A DNA stretch of 64,000 nucleotides from Bidens hawaiensis (lineage: Eukaryota; Streptophyta; Magnoliopsida; Asterales; Asteraceae). This document shows positions 33,131 to 45,042 of the stretch, piece by piece. A model generated the notes under the pieces. That model saw only the letters and a program-made list of their open reading frames with translations. It did no database searches and was not told the origin of the DNA. The stretch is from the NCBI GenBank assembly GCA_021521415.1, contig JAIQDT010004213.1, positions 96,001 to 160,000 on the forward strand, in the 5' to 3' direction. The translations under genes and the position numbers were made by a program. Each line of letters opens with the position of its first letter. Within the stretch, counting starts at the first letter, position 1.

Positions 33131-33201
33131 GACAGCTTGGCCGGGTGGTTGTGTGTGTTGCTGTTATGGTTGTGAGCCGGCCAACCCACGCATGTTCGAG
33201 T
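33131..33201 (+). repeat. Left half of a tRNA-derived SINE-like sequence
   Basis: An RNA polymerase III A-box-like motif (TGGCCGGGTGGTT, 33138-33150) is followed 43 bases later by GTTCGAGT (33194-33201), the first part of a B box. The spacing suits a class II (Leu/Ser-like) tRNA. The remainder, CC and a T-run, is on the far side of the solo LTR at 35538. It is a head-like sequence only; a 3' tail and target duplication were not found. Confidence 0.4.
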
Positions 33202-35537
33202 TGTAACACTCCGGCTAAAGTGGAATAAGCCCGAGTGTGACGTAAAGATTGCTCAAAACACATGCGACACTATTAAGTGACAATAATATCATTAATTAAC
33301 TTAAACATCAAGTAAACAAGTTTGTAACAAGAAATACAAGGAAAAATACAAGAACAATTAACAACTTGTTCATTTATTAATATAACCTAAGTTCTAGTGT
33401 CCTCGTCACAGCAGCATTCTCTAAATAGGGTTCCTGTAACATATATATAAAATAATGTCAACTAAATGAATAGTTGGTGAGTTCACACAAGTTTGGATAT
33501 AAGTACATAAAAATCTACAATTCCATGAACAAATGTAAATGAGAAAGTAAGGTCATTTCCAACTGAGATTGTGCACCAGCGTACTCAGATAAGTACAAGC
33601 AAGGTCCTTTCTAGCTGGGATTGTTCACCAACGTACTCGGATAATGAGGCCATTTTCCACCCATAACAACAAATGTACTGAGCGCAAAGGGGGCATATGA
33701 TCATACTATCTTGAAGTAATCCATGAGCAAGTAATTTTGAGCAAGTAACAAATAAACACACAAGTCCATGTAGCGAATTGTAGTTTGTAAAATAATGAAT
33801 AAACGAAATTGTAATATGGATAGGATATATATGCTACCCCCAAAAGTAGTAAAAGAGTAAAACGGGGTGTGAGAAACTCACCTTGAAGTTGAAGACAAAG
33901 TTGGAATAAAATCGAAAGTGCGTAATTGAAACCGAAGCAATTGAACGTCATGAATTAGAATTAAAAATACAAAATTAATTATTACTAACGACTCACAAAG
34001 TAAATAGATCGGGTTATCGGGGATTCGAAGTGCTTAATGTATGTTTTGTTATTTTATGAAGTTGATATTACAATATTATATTTTAAAGGATTATTAACAA
34101 TTTATTAATTTAATATTATTTTAATTACAAGATTTAATATTAAGTTTGAATAATATAAAGGTTACGGAAATATTTGTGTTAACGATATATTTTATTTTAT
34201 AAATGAAAGTGTTAACTAATTATAAAGTTTTAGCGAACGAAACATAACATATAATTTAAACGAGTTTAAAACGAATTTGTCGAGTTTGAAAGATTGGTTT
34301 TTAGGTGACAAATCATAGATATGGTTTAAAAACAAATAGCTTTTATTGATTTAATAAAGTTTTATAAATTTTAGTTTGGTTATTATATAAAAGAAAATTG
34401 ATAAAAAAAAAGAAAATAAAAAAAACGGGCAGACCCGGGCTCGAACCCGGGTCCTTCTGCCTACACTAATATGCTCTAACCACTGGACCAAGTTGTTTGT
34501 TTTGTTATAATGCCCGAAACAAATATATATATATATACTATACTACAAGTTCATCTTCTTCATCATGAAACCCTAGATTTCAAATCTGATATTCCGTTCC
34601 ATGTTTGATCAATTAAGTTTAAGGGTTATTTTAGGCGGCCACAAACTATGACAAAACATATACTAATTACCTCGTATGGTTTCGGATTGATGGAGAATGG
34701 AACCTCGCCGGAAAACGAACTTGAAAGATTGTTACGAGTTATAGAGAGTGTTTGAGGGTTAAAAAATTTGTTGGTGCAAGTTTAGTCGATATCTGGCATC
34801 CTATTTATACTAGTAATTGAAGACTTATCGTTTAAATTGGTCGTTAATGCTTGTAATTACTTCCGGCCGTTCTTGCGTCGATACGGATCGATTAAACATT
34901 AGTTACGAGTTATAATAACAATTTAATGGGTCATCAACGTAGATCGGTCCATATCAAACGTTGTTATATGATTTAATTGTGTTTAAAGCGTTTTAAAATG
35001 GGCCAAGAAGATTCGCCGGAGTCGTTTTCCAGTCGCCGAAAAAACGACAGGGTGAGGGTTGGGGGGCTGGGTTTACTAAAATATTAATATATTTTGAATA
35101 AACTTACATATTAGGTCCCTCATGTTCCCAATTGTTTTAATTTCAGAATTAAAAATATAATTACATTAATAACCTTTAAACTTTAGAATATATTTAGTAA
35201 ATGGATTACAAGTTAGTATGAATTGGATTATTTCAATATTATACTTGGATAGCTCGGGATTCGTTTAGGTAAAACTTTAATTACCAGAGTTTTGGAATTT
35301 AAACGAAATGTATAGGAAACGATTAAATTATAAGTTGAATTATCGAAAATATTGTATAGATAGTAAACAAAAACTATGAATACATCGAGACATTAAAACG
35401 TGTCGGTTGACGAACATAATAGAAATACATTAGATGAAACTTGAAATATATATTTATATGTATACATATATTGATAAATAAAACCGAAAATTTAAAACGG
35501 GTCGGATTTTCGGGTATGAAAATTAACGAATGTTACA
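33202..35537 (-). mobile_element. Solo LTR inserted in a B-box
   Basis: 2336 bp, from TGTAACACTCC (33202) to TGTTACA (35537), flanked by perfect CGAGT on both sides (33197-33201 and 35538-35542). Minus orientation is inferred by analogy: 'gttggtgagttcacac' near the left end and 'gagaaactcacc' in the middle follow the order of minus-strand LTRs here. Its start resembles the reverse complement of the LTR end at 52741-52775. It contains a tRNA-like sequence (34418-34495). Confidence 0.85.
34418..34495 (-). ncRNA. tRNA-like sequence with Pol III A and B boxes
   Basis: On the minus strand: an A box in TGGTCCAGTGGTTAGAGC (34490-34473), a B box GGTTCGAGCCC (34447-34437) within a strong T-arm stem (GACCCGGG/CCGGGTC) and a T8 run at 34425-34418 that fits a Pol III terminator. 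An anticodon arm is not clear, so a functional tRNA is unlikely; it is a tRNA pseudogene or SINE head inside an LTR. Confidence 0.5.
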
Positions 35538-35600
35538 CGAGTCCGGCTAGGGTTTATGTTTTTGGATTTTTTTTTAAAGTTTGTTTTAGTTTATTTGATA
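35538..35600 (+). repeat. Right half of the SINE-like sequence
   Basis: Starts with the second copy of CGAGT, then CCGGCTAGGG and a T9 run near 35568. Joined across the solo LTR with one CGAGT, it completes the B box GTTCGAGTCC. Confidence 0.4.
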
Positions 35601-35701
35601 AATGATAACTAATATAAGCTATAAAACAAACACTATTTTGTTAAACTGACATCACTAAGTTACGTTTTCATGTCCATAAATCTCATTAGAATTAAGTTTT
35701 C

Positions 35702-35704
<3 letters not shown>

Positions 35705-35753
<49 letters not shown>
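35705..35753. repeat. (TA)n microsatellite
   Basis: About 24 TA units followed by (TG)n. Confidence 0.95.
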
Positions 35754-35755
<2 letters not shown>

Positions 35756-35900
35756 GTGTGTGTGTGCGTGCGTGTGTGTTATAATTATATCTTAATAATA
35801 ATAAACTCTATTTATTTCAAAACCCGAAATTCTAATTCACGTTTTCTCTTCGTTGAGCGCCTTTCATAAACTTGCATCATATTATGTGTGTGTGTGTGTA

Positions 35901-36110
35901 GGGTAGGGTTAACGTAAAAAAAAATAGTTTTGTGAGAAATATAAGAATAAATCTAAGTCCTTGGATCTAGGATCTAGTGGTTGAGATTGGTAGTTTTTAA
36001 AAACCTTATAGTTTCTTATTTACATGGTATATTGTCATATTTAGGTGGTGTGCTTTATTTTAAAGTCTTCTCACACTTCTCACAAAACAATTGTTTTTAT
36101 TTGAACCATT

Positions 36111-36113
<3 letters not shown>
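35901..36113. mobile_element. Short TIR element between (TG)n and (TA)n
   Basis: TTTTGTGAGAA near the left edge and its inverse TTCTCACAAAA near the right edge mark inverted ends; outside are (TG)n on the left and (TA)n (36114-36150) on the right. It is about 213 bp and non-coding. A further match to the class, CTAACCCTATATATAT at about 36530-36545, suggests related ends nearby. Confidence 0.4.

Positions 36114-36150
<37 letters not shown>
36114..36150. repeat. (TA)n microsatellite
   Basis: About 18 TA units at the edge of the element at 35901-36113. Confidence 0.95.
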
Positions 36151-36154
<4 letters not shown>

Positions 36155-37760
36155 AGTATCATTACAGAACTGTTAAATTATTTAAGAAGTTAAAGGAACC
36201 ATTGAAACGTAATGTTTTTTTATAAAAAGTTTTGCATGTTAATGTTATTTGAGTGTAGTTTCATCATTTTGTATATCTATATTTACGATTACGATTTTTG
36301 AAAATTAGTTTTTATACATATCTATGTTTTGTTTTACACCTATGTAAATTAGTTAGTACATTAATTTTACACATATGTAAACTTGTTATTTATATATGTA
36401 ATCAAAAATTTTTATATAAAATATGATAAAACTACTCTTAAATAATGTTAATATATAAAAAAATTAAAAAAATGTTTAGTTGTGTAGAGTTCCTAGGAGT
36501 TCTTAACTTTTTTAGAGTTCTTAAATGATACTAACCCTATATATATGTATGTATGTATAATAAATGTATTAATTAGATTTTTACTTAAAAAATTTAAACA
36601 AAATATTTATGTATATTTTACATGTTATATTTAATAATTACACATTATTATTATGATTATCTATTTATTTATATATTAGTATTTTATTTATTCAAATAAT
36701 TAAAGGTATATCTCAGTTTATTTTTAATTACAATATATTTTTTAATTTGTATATTTAATTATTTATTTATTTAGATTTTATTATTACAAACATATCTTGT
36801 ATCTTAATTATTTAAATTGTTTAAGTATTTAATTATACATTTTATCAAGGATAATTGTTAGTGAGTCTATAATTAATAAAGACTAATGATTCTAACTATA
36901 GAAATCAATCGATCAATCACTAAACATTCTGATCACAACCTACTCAAATCACATCGAAATCTTAATTCATTAAATTATGTTATATCATTTATAATTAATT
37001 TATATTATTATATTTAACTAGGATCCTTGTCGGTGTATCCCGAAGGGTTCATCATTTTCCAACGTCATCATTTTAATTTCGTTCCTCTAATCAGGTAAGT
37101 ATCTCACTCCCATCTTTTTACTCATTTTTACTGTTTTTGGGACATACGCGTTCTACTTATTTTAGTATTATTTAATACTCAACTTGCAACTGTTAGTCAT
37201 GTGTGTTTAACAATTTATGTTTAACGTGTTATATGCTTATATGCTTTACTTGAATACATTTCGGAGAAGTCCAACATATTCTCAGACTAGTATGATCATA
37301 CGCCCGTCGTGTTAGCCATCGTTAAGTTCATCTGGCATCGAGCTTACCGACAACATATTTACTTGCTCATTTGGTTAAATTTCTTATCTCACTTGACACA
37401 ATTTGTTCTTTTATTTATTATTATATATTCATTTATCTGGTGTTTTGCTCACTCAACCTAGTGTTGATAAAATTATTGTATATTTTTAACTCATATGCAG
37501 GTTATCATTTGATTTAGTTGCAAGATTTGGCGAAGAACTTAGGATTTGCTATGTTAGAGAAGAGATTATCAAGACTTAGTTAAATTTAGATTTTGAATTA
37601 TTTTGTTTATATGAATTATGTACTTGTATTTGGTTTATTTGAATAATGAATTAAATTTAATAGATATTGTTACTTTTTAGATTATTGCATGATAGTACCT
37701 TGAGAGCTGCGAGCAATCAGCTCACGCCCCGGCATTTCCGCCTTAGGTTGGGGTGTGACA
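36151..37760. other. Right part of the LTR-ended insertion
   Basis: AT-rich LTR sequence, no coding. It has a splice-like CAGGTAAGT at 37094 and ends GGGGTGTGACA. Confidence 0.5.
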
Positions 37761-38639
37761 TGCAGTTCCCCGAATTATCGGCAAGCTCGGTATTTGGGGG
37801 TTAATTTAAAGGATTCTAAATATATCAACCAAGTCCTTACAAGAATGGTGATTTCTCGGCTTATCATCAAGTTCGGGGTCTTGGTGTCTATTTTAAGCTT
37901 TGCCAAGGCTTCACAATACTAGCAAGTTCTCGAGGTCTTGGGGTCTCAGCTTATCTCTCGTTGTTAAAATCTACCATACGTAATTACTTGTTTAGGATAA
38001 TCCACCATGATTCTTAGTATCGTTTAAACTATCGTCCTCATTTTCGAGGTGAGTGTTTTATAACCCTTTTTCACTTTTAACATTTTTGGGTTGAAACACG
38101 TTACCATGCTTCTCGTTATTTTATGATCATTGTGTTTAACGATTAACAATTATGGCATGCATGTTAATAACATTCTTTCGCATTGTTTATGATGACTATC
38201 CGTGTGTAATGTTCAATGTGTTTATCGCTTTATGGTTGGTACATCAAATATCAAACATCAAAGTGGGAAGGTACGACGGGACGTACCTGCGCTACCTATC
38301 CTACAACTTCGGTTGTCGAGAATGGTGGTGTCATTATCATTCCCCTAGGTTTGGGCGTTATTTTTTGTTGCATTCAATTTACTTTATGTTTGAATATGTT
38401 GCATTCATGACAGGTGAATCGACAAACATTTTACACACACATACACACACACACATATATATATGCAAAACCTATGAAATCTAACCGTGTGTTATTGAAA
38501 AAAACATATTATTTTAAATGTGTTGCAGGTTGAATTCATGATGTGCGAAGGACGAATATCATTAGTCAACCTTATGATATTATATAAAGAATAATATTTG
38601 TTTTATTACGATGTAATGGAATTTTTCTTATTATCAAAC
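37761..38639 (+). mobile_element. Older LTR remnant, left of the copia element
   Basis: Begins with the repeat unit that was split at 32312 ('cggcaagctcgg', 'ttacaagaatggtgatttctcgg'). After about 37930 it resembles LTR sequence ('cgaggtgagtg', 'acaggtgaatcgacaaac'). It resumes after the copia element at 52648 and ends GGGGTGTTACA at 52775. I infer one LTR into which both the 32313-37760 insertion and the copia element went. Its left end is not found. Confidence 0.45.
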
Positions 38640-39052
38640 TGAAAGTCCATGCTCTGGATCCTATACATCATATACGTGTTGAAACGATATGATACAAATC
38701 GATTAAAATATATTTACTATACTATATGATATTGCGGAAATAAATCATAAAAGAATACAAACACAATCACTCATAAACATCATGTATTGATATAACAATG
38801 TAAGTACACTTTGTAATCAGATTGTCAAAACTATTCCAAATTATAACATGTTAAGACTATTTATACACCAGCCTATGAGCCGTATAAGTCTGGTCAGCGT
38901 ATAAGACTTATACGCTCCGTATAAGTCTTATTCGTCCCTAAGACTTATACGCCTCTTAACAATTTTCTAATAATGACATTTTTAGCCCTTTAGAATACAA
39001 ATATGACATAATAAACCCATAAGACCTAGCATTAGACACTAATTCTCTAACA
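38640..39052 (-). repeat. 3' LTR of the 14-kb copia element
   Basis: 413 bp. It contains five CGTATAAGT/ACTTATACG half-sites at about 38889-38956. Confidence 0.95.
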
Positions 39053-39064
39053 AACTTCCCCTTG
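39053..39064 (-). promoter_or_regulatory. Polypurine tract of the 14-kb copia element
   Basis: The minus strand reads CAAGGGGAAGTT directly against the TGTTAGAG start of the 3' LTR. Confidence 0.8.
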
Positions 39065-39087
39065 GATATTGCTAGGTCTTTATATCT

Positions 39088-42000
39088 TCAATCAATACCA
39101 AAAACTCTCTTTCGATACTCTTTTCTTGCTTCTTCAAAAAACGGCTTTGTCGATCCTTGTTGTGAAGTTGGACGAGATACTCTAAATAGGCATATGTTGA
39201 AATCTATTCCATGATGCCTGAGTAACTCGATCCTGACATTCAGCTTCCATCTCAGCCTCAAACCTTTCTTGTTCTTAGCTGACTGCTCTCTAGTTTGTTT
39301 CCCAAGCCCTTCCAGAATGAATCTATTTATCAAAGCATAAATCCACAACCTTTTGGAAATGGTTGGCTTGCATCTTGACTTTATCATCATTGCATTGAAT
39401 CCTGTACAAATGTAATATCTCTATGTCTTTCAGCGAACATTTTACCAACCACATCGAATCATACACTCGAATCATATCATACTTTTCTTTCCCACGATCC
39501 AAGTAAATGCTTGCTTCACCTGTCAACAATAAGTAGGACCAACAAAGGAAATAAGGATGAAAATTATGTTCCATTAGGTACAACGGTATCACGCGTAGCA
39601 AATCTGGTCTTGTATATCTCAACGTTCTTATCAACTCACCTTCAGGATGTTTTACAATTTCTTGACTTAAACACCTTTGGTAATTGAGGTGTCCATTTCT
39701 TGAAGCCACTTTTTGCCTCACTAACCATAAAATCCCAGATATCCTTTACCGGACCACACTTTGGTATACACAAAAGGTCATAATGCATACAAATATCATA
39801 TGCATCGAACCAAGGCAAACTTTTAAACTCCATTAAACTATTGAAGTATTGTACTCCAAATAGTTTACGAATCCCAATCTTTCGAATTTTACTCAGATAA
39901 GCAATACTGAGACACTTACCCAAAGCAACATCTTTTTTGAGTTTTTTTATAGTACTTCACCGGGTTTAAGTAAACTTATTTAGGAACATCAAATCAATCT
40001 GGGAACCAACCCTTTATTTCATCTTTGCTAAATTTCTTTGGTTGTTTATAAGGATTCGGTTCCATCTTGATTTCTTCATCAAAAATCTCATCAAAAGCAT
40101 CAAACTCTTCATTTTCTCCAACATACTTGACAACTTCAGGTTTATCAACAAATTCCACATCTCTATTCAACCAGTCTTCATTCATTTCTGGTTCAGGAAT
40201 ATCATTTTCAACATCAAATATCAAATCCTCAACAGAGACATCCAACATTTTCGCCATTTCAGACTTGGCAATAGGAATCTCCCCATCTTCCAGATCATCT
40301 ACCATGTTTGATACACGAAAATTAGAAGTAATTAAATCTTCTAACTCTTCCAAAGGTTTATCGGACGGAGCAATTTTAAATTTCAACTCCTGTTGTGCTT
40401 CATCGTGTTGAACATCACCACCGTCATAGTCAATTTTTTATTTAGATTCACCGGATAAGACACCAGCAACTCCTAGTGGAGTATCATCATCATCATCATC
40501 CAGGTCATCATAATCATCATCTGATCCTTCAAAATCTACTTTCTCCTCATCTTCTTTTTCTTCTTCCTCATCCTCTTTGTTATCTTCAACAATAGGGTCA
40601 ATAGATTCTACAACCACTGGATCACTAACAACTACAGGTTCATTTCCCTATATCACCATGTCACTAGAACCACTCTCCTGCATTGAGGCATCAACATTAA
40701 TAGGTTCTTCAATCTTTGACTTTCCTTTTTCAGTAACCTTTTCAATATCATGATCAATACGAAAAGAAGCTTCAGCCACACCAATATCACCACCATATAC
40801 TCTTTCATACATGGTGTTGCCGGCCTCAGCTCTGTCAACCTCTGAGTTAAGTCGAATACCCAACTTCTTCTCAATAATAACAAAATACTTCATATGCTCA
40901 ACCAGTAAATCATCAGCCAACTTTCTTTTTCGTTCACTCTCATCCAACCTCTTTTTCACATCAATATTATCATCTCTCGTACGATCATTCTCTTCAGCAA
41001 GATTTGCAGTTCTCACATCTTGATTTTCGACCTTATCTTTCAACAGGTCGAATTCAGTTCTTGAAGGACCATCCAACTGCAAATACACATCAGAGAAATT
41101 TCCAAAAGATTGTTGAGAAGCTTTAAGATCAGCTTTCGGAGTATCTTGAGGTATAGGCTCATCAACCTTTGGAGTAAAACGTGGTAGAAACTTCTGAGCT
41201 ATTAGGATTTTTCATTATCTTATCAACAACATCACTCAAATTCACCTCAAATTTTGGTGTCATTTCAGCTTCTACAACCACATCAGCTTTTGTTGGCTCA
41301 TGACTCTTTTCAACTGATTTTATCTTTTCTTGATCAACTCTAATGTTTACATCCTCTGGTTCATCAACTAAGCACAAATCAATCACAGATCTTTTTACTA
41401 TATTCTTTACTCTTCTCCTCTTAGGATTACTAGTTTCACGAACATATGTTTCATCTTTATCATCAAACTAATTCTTTATTCGTTTCTTCTTTCGAATATC
41501 ATGCATAGCCCAAGAAACAGCCCAAACAGTCTTAGTAGCTTCATGGTCAGACTCAGTTTCCTCTCCATCTTTATCAACAGTTGGTTCAACAACTGGTTGT
41601 TGTTGTGGAGCAGGAATAGGAATAGGAGCGGGAGGTGTTATCGGTTCAGCTTTAACAACACGTTTACGTTTCTTTTTTGCTTTTTGTGAACCTTCTGCCT
41701 CATCATTCTCAGCTTTCACAAACCACATACCACCAAGAGGCACATAACTTCGCATACGAACATTTTCGTTCTCTCTATCAGAATCACTTTCCTCCTTCCT
41801 CCACTGATTATTCAATGGTGCAACATAATCAGGATTAAGTAGATGACCAAATAAGGCTCGAACTTAGGAATTTCCTCCTCATTTTTATTCCTGTAAGACT
41901 TAAGCTTAGCACAACCATTGACAGACATATGTGCCAATTTCATCGCTTCACCCGTTTTATCAATATTTGGAAACTAATGATCAACAATCAGTTATACAAA

Positions 42001-42588
42001 CCTCAGGTACATAAGCCATTTGTTATCAAATTATAGCTTCATATGCTCGAATATAACTTTAGAAACGTATACTTCAGGTTCAAGCATAAAGCAGTTATCA
42101 TGCAAATGTGGTAGTCAAGTATCTCTTCATATCCCCTTTTGCGATGTCCAAAACAATGTACTATCACGTGCACCAAAAAATTTATATGGCCTTGACAAAC
42201 CAGTTTTCAAGAATCTCCTGTCAAAATCATTCTTGTATCCCATTCTCAACAAACATCCTTTTACCATCCTCTCGTCCAGAGTAGTTGGATCAATAGATTC
42301 ATCACCAAACTGTAACACGTCTCGTATCACCTGCTCAGATATAATGATCCCTTTCTTCTTTACCATCAAATTGATGCATTCCTCTTCCAGCTTGGCATTT
42401 TTCCAGAATTCATCGACAATTTCCTTGATTATCACCGTGTTCGCTGTAATTGCCTTAAAGATCCTCGATCTTTCAAAGAACGGTAATATAACACAAAAAG
42501 GTTCCATCTTGTCATCAGATCTGTCCAATAATGCATAGATATTGTGTTTAGCATCAAAATCTTTTATCTTTACCATCTGCACACACAA
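39088..42588 (-). pseudogene. Extra coding block downstream of RNase H in the copia element
   Basis: A run of sense-strand open frames with shifting frame. The first (42588-42127) begins MCVQMVKIKDFDAKHNIYAL and includes FERSRIFKAITANTV and ERMVKGCLLRMGY. A Lys/Arg-rich segment (41815-41468: KKKRKRVVK) with Pro-rich stretch follows, then an acidic and heptad-like region (41088-40648: EENDRTRDDN, KKRLDESERKRKLADD) likely coiled coil, a strongly acidic part (40386-39994), and a C-terminal block (39923-39088: YFNSLMEFKSLPWFDAY, HPEGELIRTLRYTRPDLL). No transmembrane or protease-like signal is seen. Some SIRE-type elements carry an extra 3' ORF of unknown function; this one has no identified family. 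Several frameshifts and stops make it a pseudogene. Confidence 0.7.
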
Positions 42589-42654
42589 ACAAACAAGATA
42601 ACATGTTAGAATTATTTATAAAAATTTATTAAAACTTGAAAAAACTTCTAATGC

Positions 42655-43430
42655 TAGATAAGTTCATTTCAACGTATAAGTAGTTTACCGCGTGTATGTC
42701 ATTTACAACGTGTAAGTATGAGAGGATAAGTATAGGTGACATGTGCAAGTTCATATCAGCTTGTAAGCATATACACGTATAAGTGTGACAAACGGATAAG
42801 AACAGAACAACGTATAACAATGTTCATACGTATAAGTCCAAACAAGCGGATAAGTTCACATTTAAAAGTTCCACGTATAAGTCTTTAGAGCTTATACGTA
42901 GTATATGTCTAGGAGACTTATACGCCGTATAAGTTCAAAACACTTATGCGTTCACACTTTAAACTAGGTCAAAAAGCAATTTGAACAAATCGGACACTGA
43001 TAGACAAAAATCTCTGCCTAACAGGTTCGGAATAACATCGTTGATGTTTGTTAATTAAAAAACCCTTTATTAGATTTCATTTACAAGTCCAATTGAGTCC
43101 AAATCGGTATGGTACTGTTCATTATTTATAATCACACACAGATCTAACTCTTAAGAACAAATTTATACCTTTAACGATTCAAGTGGTGTGCGGATCAACC
43201 ACGAGAAATAAAGATATCAAATATTCAGTGAAATCAAACAAGATATACAGACACATATGGACGGTGTGTAAGTTCATTCAGAGAAACATATAAGCATAAA
43301 TGACGGATCCAACGCATAAGTATGTATATTCAACATGCACTTATATGCCGTATAAGTGTTTGACTTATACGCCGTATAAGTCATTACAACTTATACGCCG
43401 AAGTTAACCACTTATACATTTAAACATTCA
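42655..43430. repeat. Cluster of palindromic ACTTATACG/CGTATAAGT motifs before the extra coding block
   Basis: More than ten half-sites. Full palindromes ACTTATACGCCGTATAAGT occur at 42916-42934 and 43363-43381, and one with a single change at 43339-43357. The cluster lies immediately upstream, in element sense, of the extra coding block, mirroring the cluster ahead of gag. Confidence 0.85.
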
Positions 43431-45042
43431 AACACTGTTTAAACTTGACATATTACACACTTACGATCCCAATCAAGTCCAAATTAATGACCTTGATGAA
43501 TCCTCTTGAAATTTTGACCACAATTTTGAAACATTTTCACATTTTTTAACTTAATCAAGTCCAACTTAATGACCTTGACAAATTCATTTGAACATTAAAT
43601 CCCAATTTTAAATATCTTTGCCAAAAACAACCACTCGATTCCGATTCTCGAATATTCAGACCTGATCAACCATTCACCAAAATCAAAAATAAAACTGAAA
43701 TGTAAAACTTTTTTGGTTTATGAACAAAAAGATGTAATAAAAATATATCAAAATAAAAACTAATTACAAACATAAAGAAACATATTTTTTTGAGTTGAGC
43801 AAGGAGTCATATTGATCAATCCGTTCTTCCATCACGGTTTTATATTTTGGTTTATTATGTATGATGTTAAGCCTAGTCATTAGTATTGTTGTCCACTTAA
43901 ACTTAAAAAAAAATTCAGAGATATCAATGATATGACTAAGGTTTAACTAAGCACAGAATATCAGAACATGATTAGATTCTAATCACAACTCAGGCTTGAT
44001 TTGATATTTACCATGTCACCCCAACTTGAATTAAACCTTAGAACCAGCAGATCAAAACATTTAAAAAATTTTAATTTGGCAATAATAGCAACAGTTTTCC
44101 ACAATAAGGCATGCCCCCGTTATCAAGCAACACACTAAGTTTCTTTTACCAAAGATGAGTATGCACGATTTCATATGTCGGCTTGCAGACATTGTATCCC
44201 CTGGGGTCCGTTTCTTATTGGTATTAAGACGCGCGCAAAGGAGGAACAATGTATGACTAACAGGGTGTTTTGATCAAGTAAGTAGTGAAAGTTGTACAAA
44301 GTTCAAAGTGATCAAAGTTTAATGACTTTTCAGGGTTCGCTCTTTTGAGCACGAGTTTAAATATTCACCGAAATGAATACCCTGATGATAAACCGTATAA
44401 AGACCTCAATGGCTCCAGAAACCTAATGCATCCCATCAATACATGATTTAAGGCCATAAAACCATACACCATTGAAATGTAGACTGTGTACTAGACGCTT
44501 AAAACACTTTATTAACACTTTATTTTTTGTGATCTACTGAAACATAAGGCTTGAGTATGACAGATTAATTGTCTGCTCATCACCAAGACTTCAGTGTTAG
44601 AATGTTAACCCATCTTTTTATTTTGGCTAGTTAAGTTTATATCACTTAATCCCTTAGTTTTTTGTTTTCAAAGCCTACCAATGCACCGACATTAATCAAT
44701 AGACTTTTATACCTCATTTTTACCGGTACTTGGAACAAGATGATCAATGTACTATCATTTTCCTTTTATGCTTCAAAACTCAATTTGAGGAGAATTTTCT
44801 ATTGTTTTTGAATTTTATACAGTTTTCAATGTTTTTGGCTTTTATACCTTTTCAAATGCTTTTGACTTTTAAGATTTTTTCAAATGTTTTTGTATTATCC
44901 CAAACCATTTCTCCCCCAAAATCAAAAATCATTTAAAGAAAAATATTTACAAAGAAATTTGACATGGTGAACGGTTACTCAAAATTCGTAATTCATAACC
45001 TCGGGATCACTCTCTTTCCCACCGCCCATGTTCTTAATACCG
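43431..45042 (-). other. Non-coding 3' region of the copia element
   Basis: No credible open frame in about 1.6 kb between RNase H and the motif cluster. It is T-rich near 44740-44900 on the plus strand. The minus-strand frame at 44249-44061 has no family signal. Confidence 0.5.

Larger units (their letters stand above)
32313..37760 (+). mobile_element. LTR-ended insertion (probable solo LTR) carrying nested insertions
   Basis: The left end is TGTAACAACTCG at 32313 and the right end is GGGGTGTGACA at 37760, the usual TG...CA of an LTR. The flanking repeat unit is interrupted exactly here. Flanks GTCAG and TGCAG agree at three of five bases, an eroded or imperfect target duplication. Without the inner insertion (33202-35537) the unit is about 3.1 kb. 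Orientation is inferred from a 'caggtaagt' segment (37094) and 'gctcactcaacctag' near the right end, in the order seen in the plus-strand LTR at 3025-5208. No gag-pol domain is present. Confidence 0.6.

Noticed and set aside
34418..34495. Functional tRNA gene
   Set aside because: A and B boxes are good but no convincing anticodon or acceptor stem; kept as a tRNA-like sequence only.
40067..40411. Plus-strand Ser-rich ORFs overlapping the extra coding block
   Set aside because: Antisense shadows of acidic coding (GAT/GAA repeats read as ATC/TTC).
39088..42588. Retroviral-type envelope gene in the copia element
   Set aside because: No signal peptide, transmembrane segment or surface-protein pattern is visible; the position alone is not evidence.
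42655..43430. CRISPR-like or integron-like array
   Set aside because: Spacing between the motifs is irregular and spacers are not unique; the sequence is plainly eukaryotic retrotransposon DNA.
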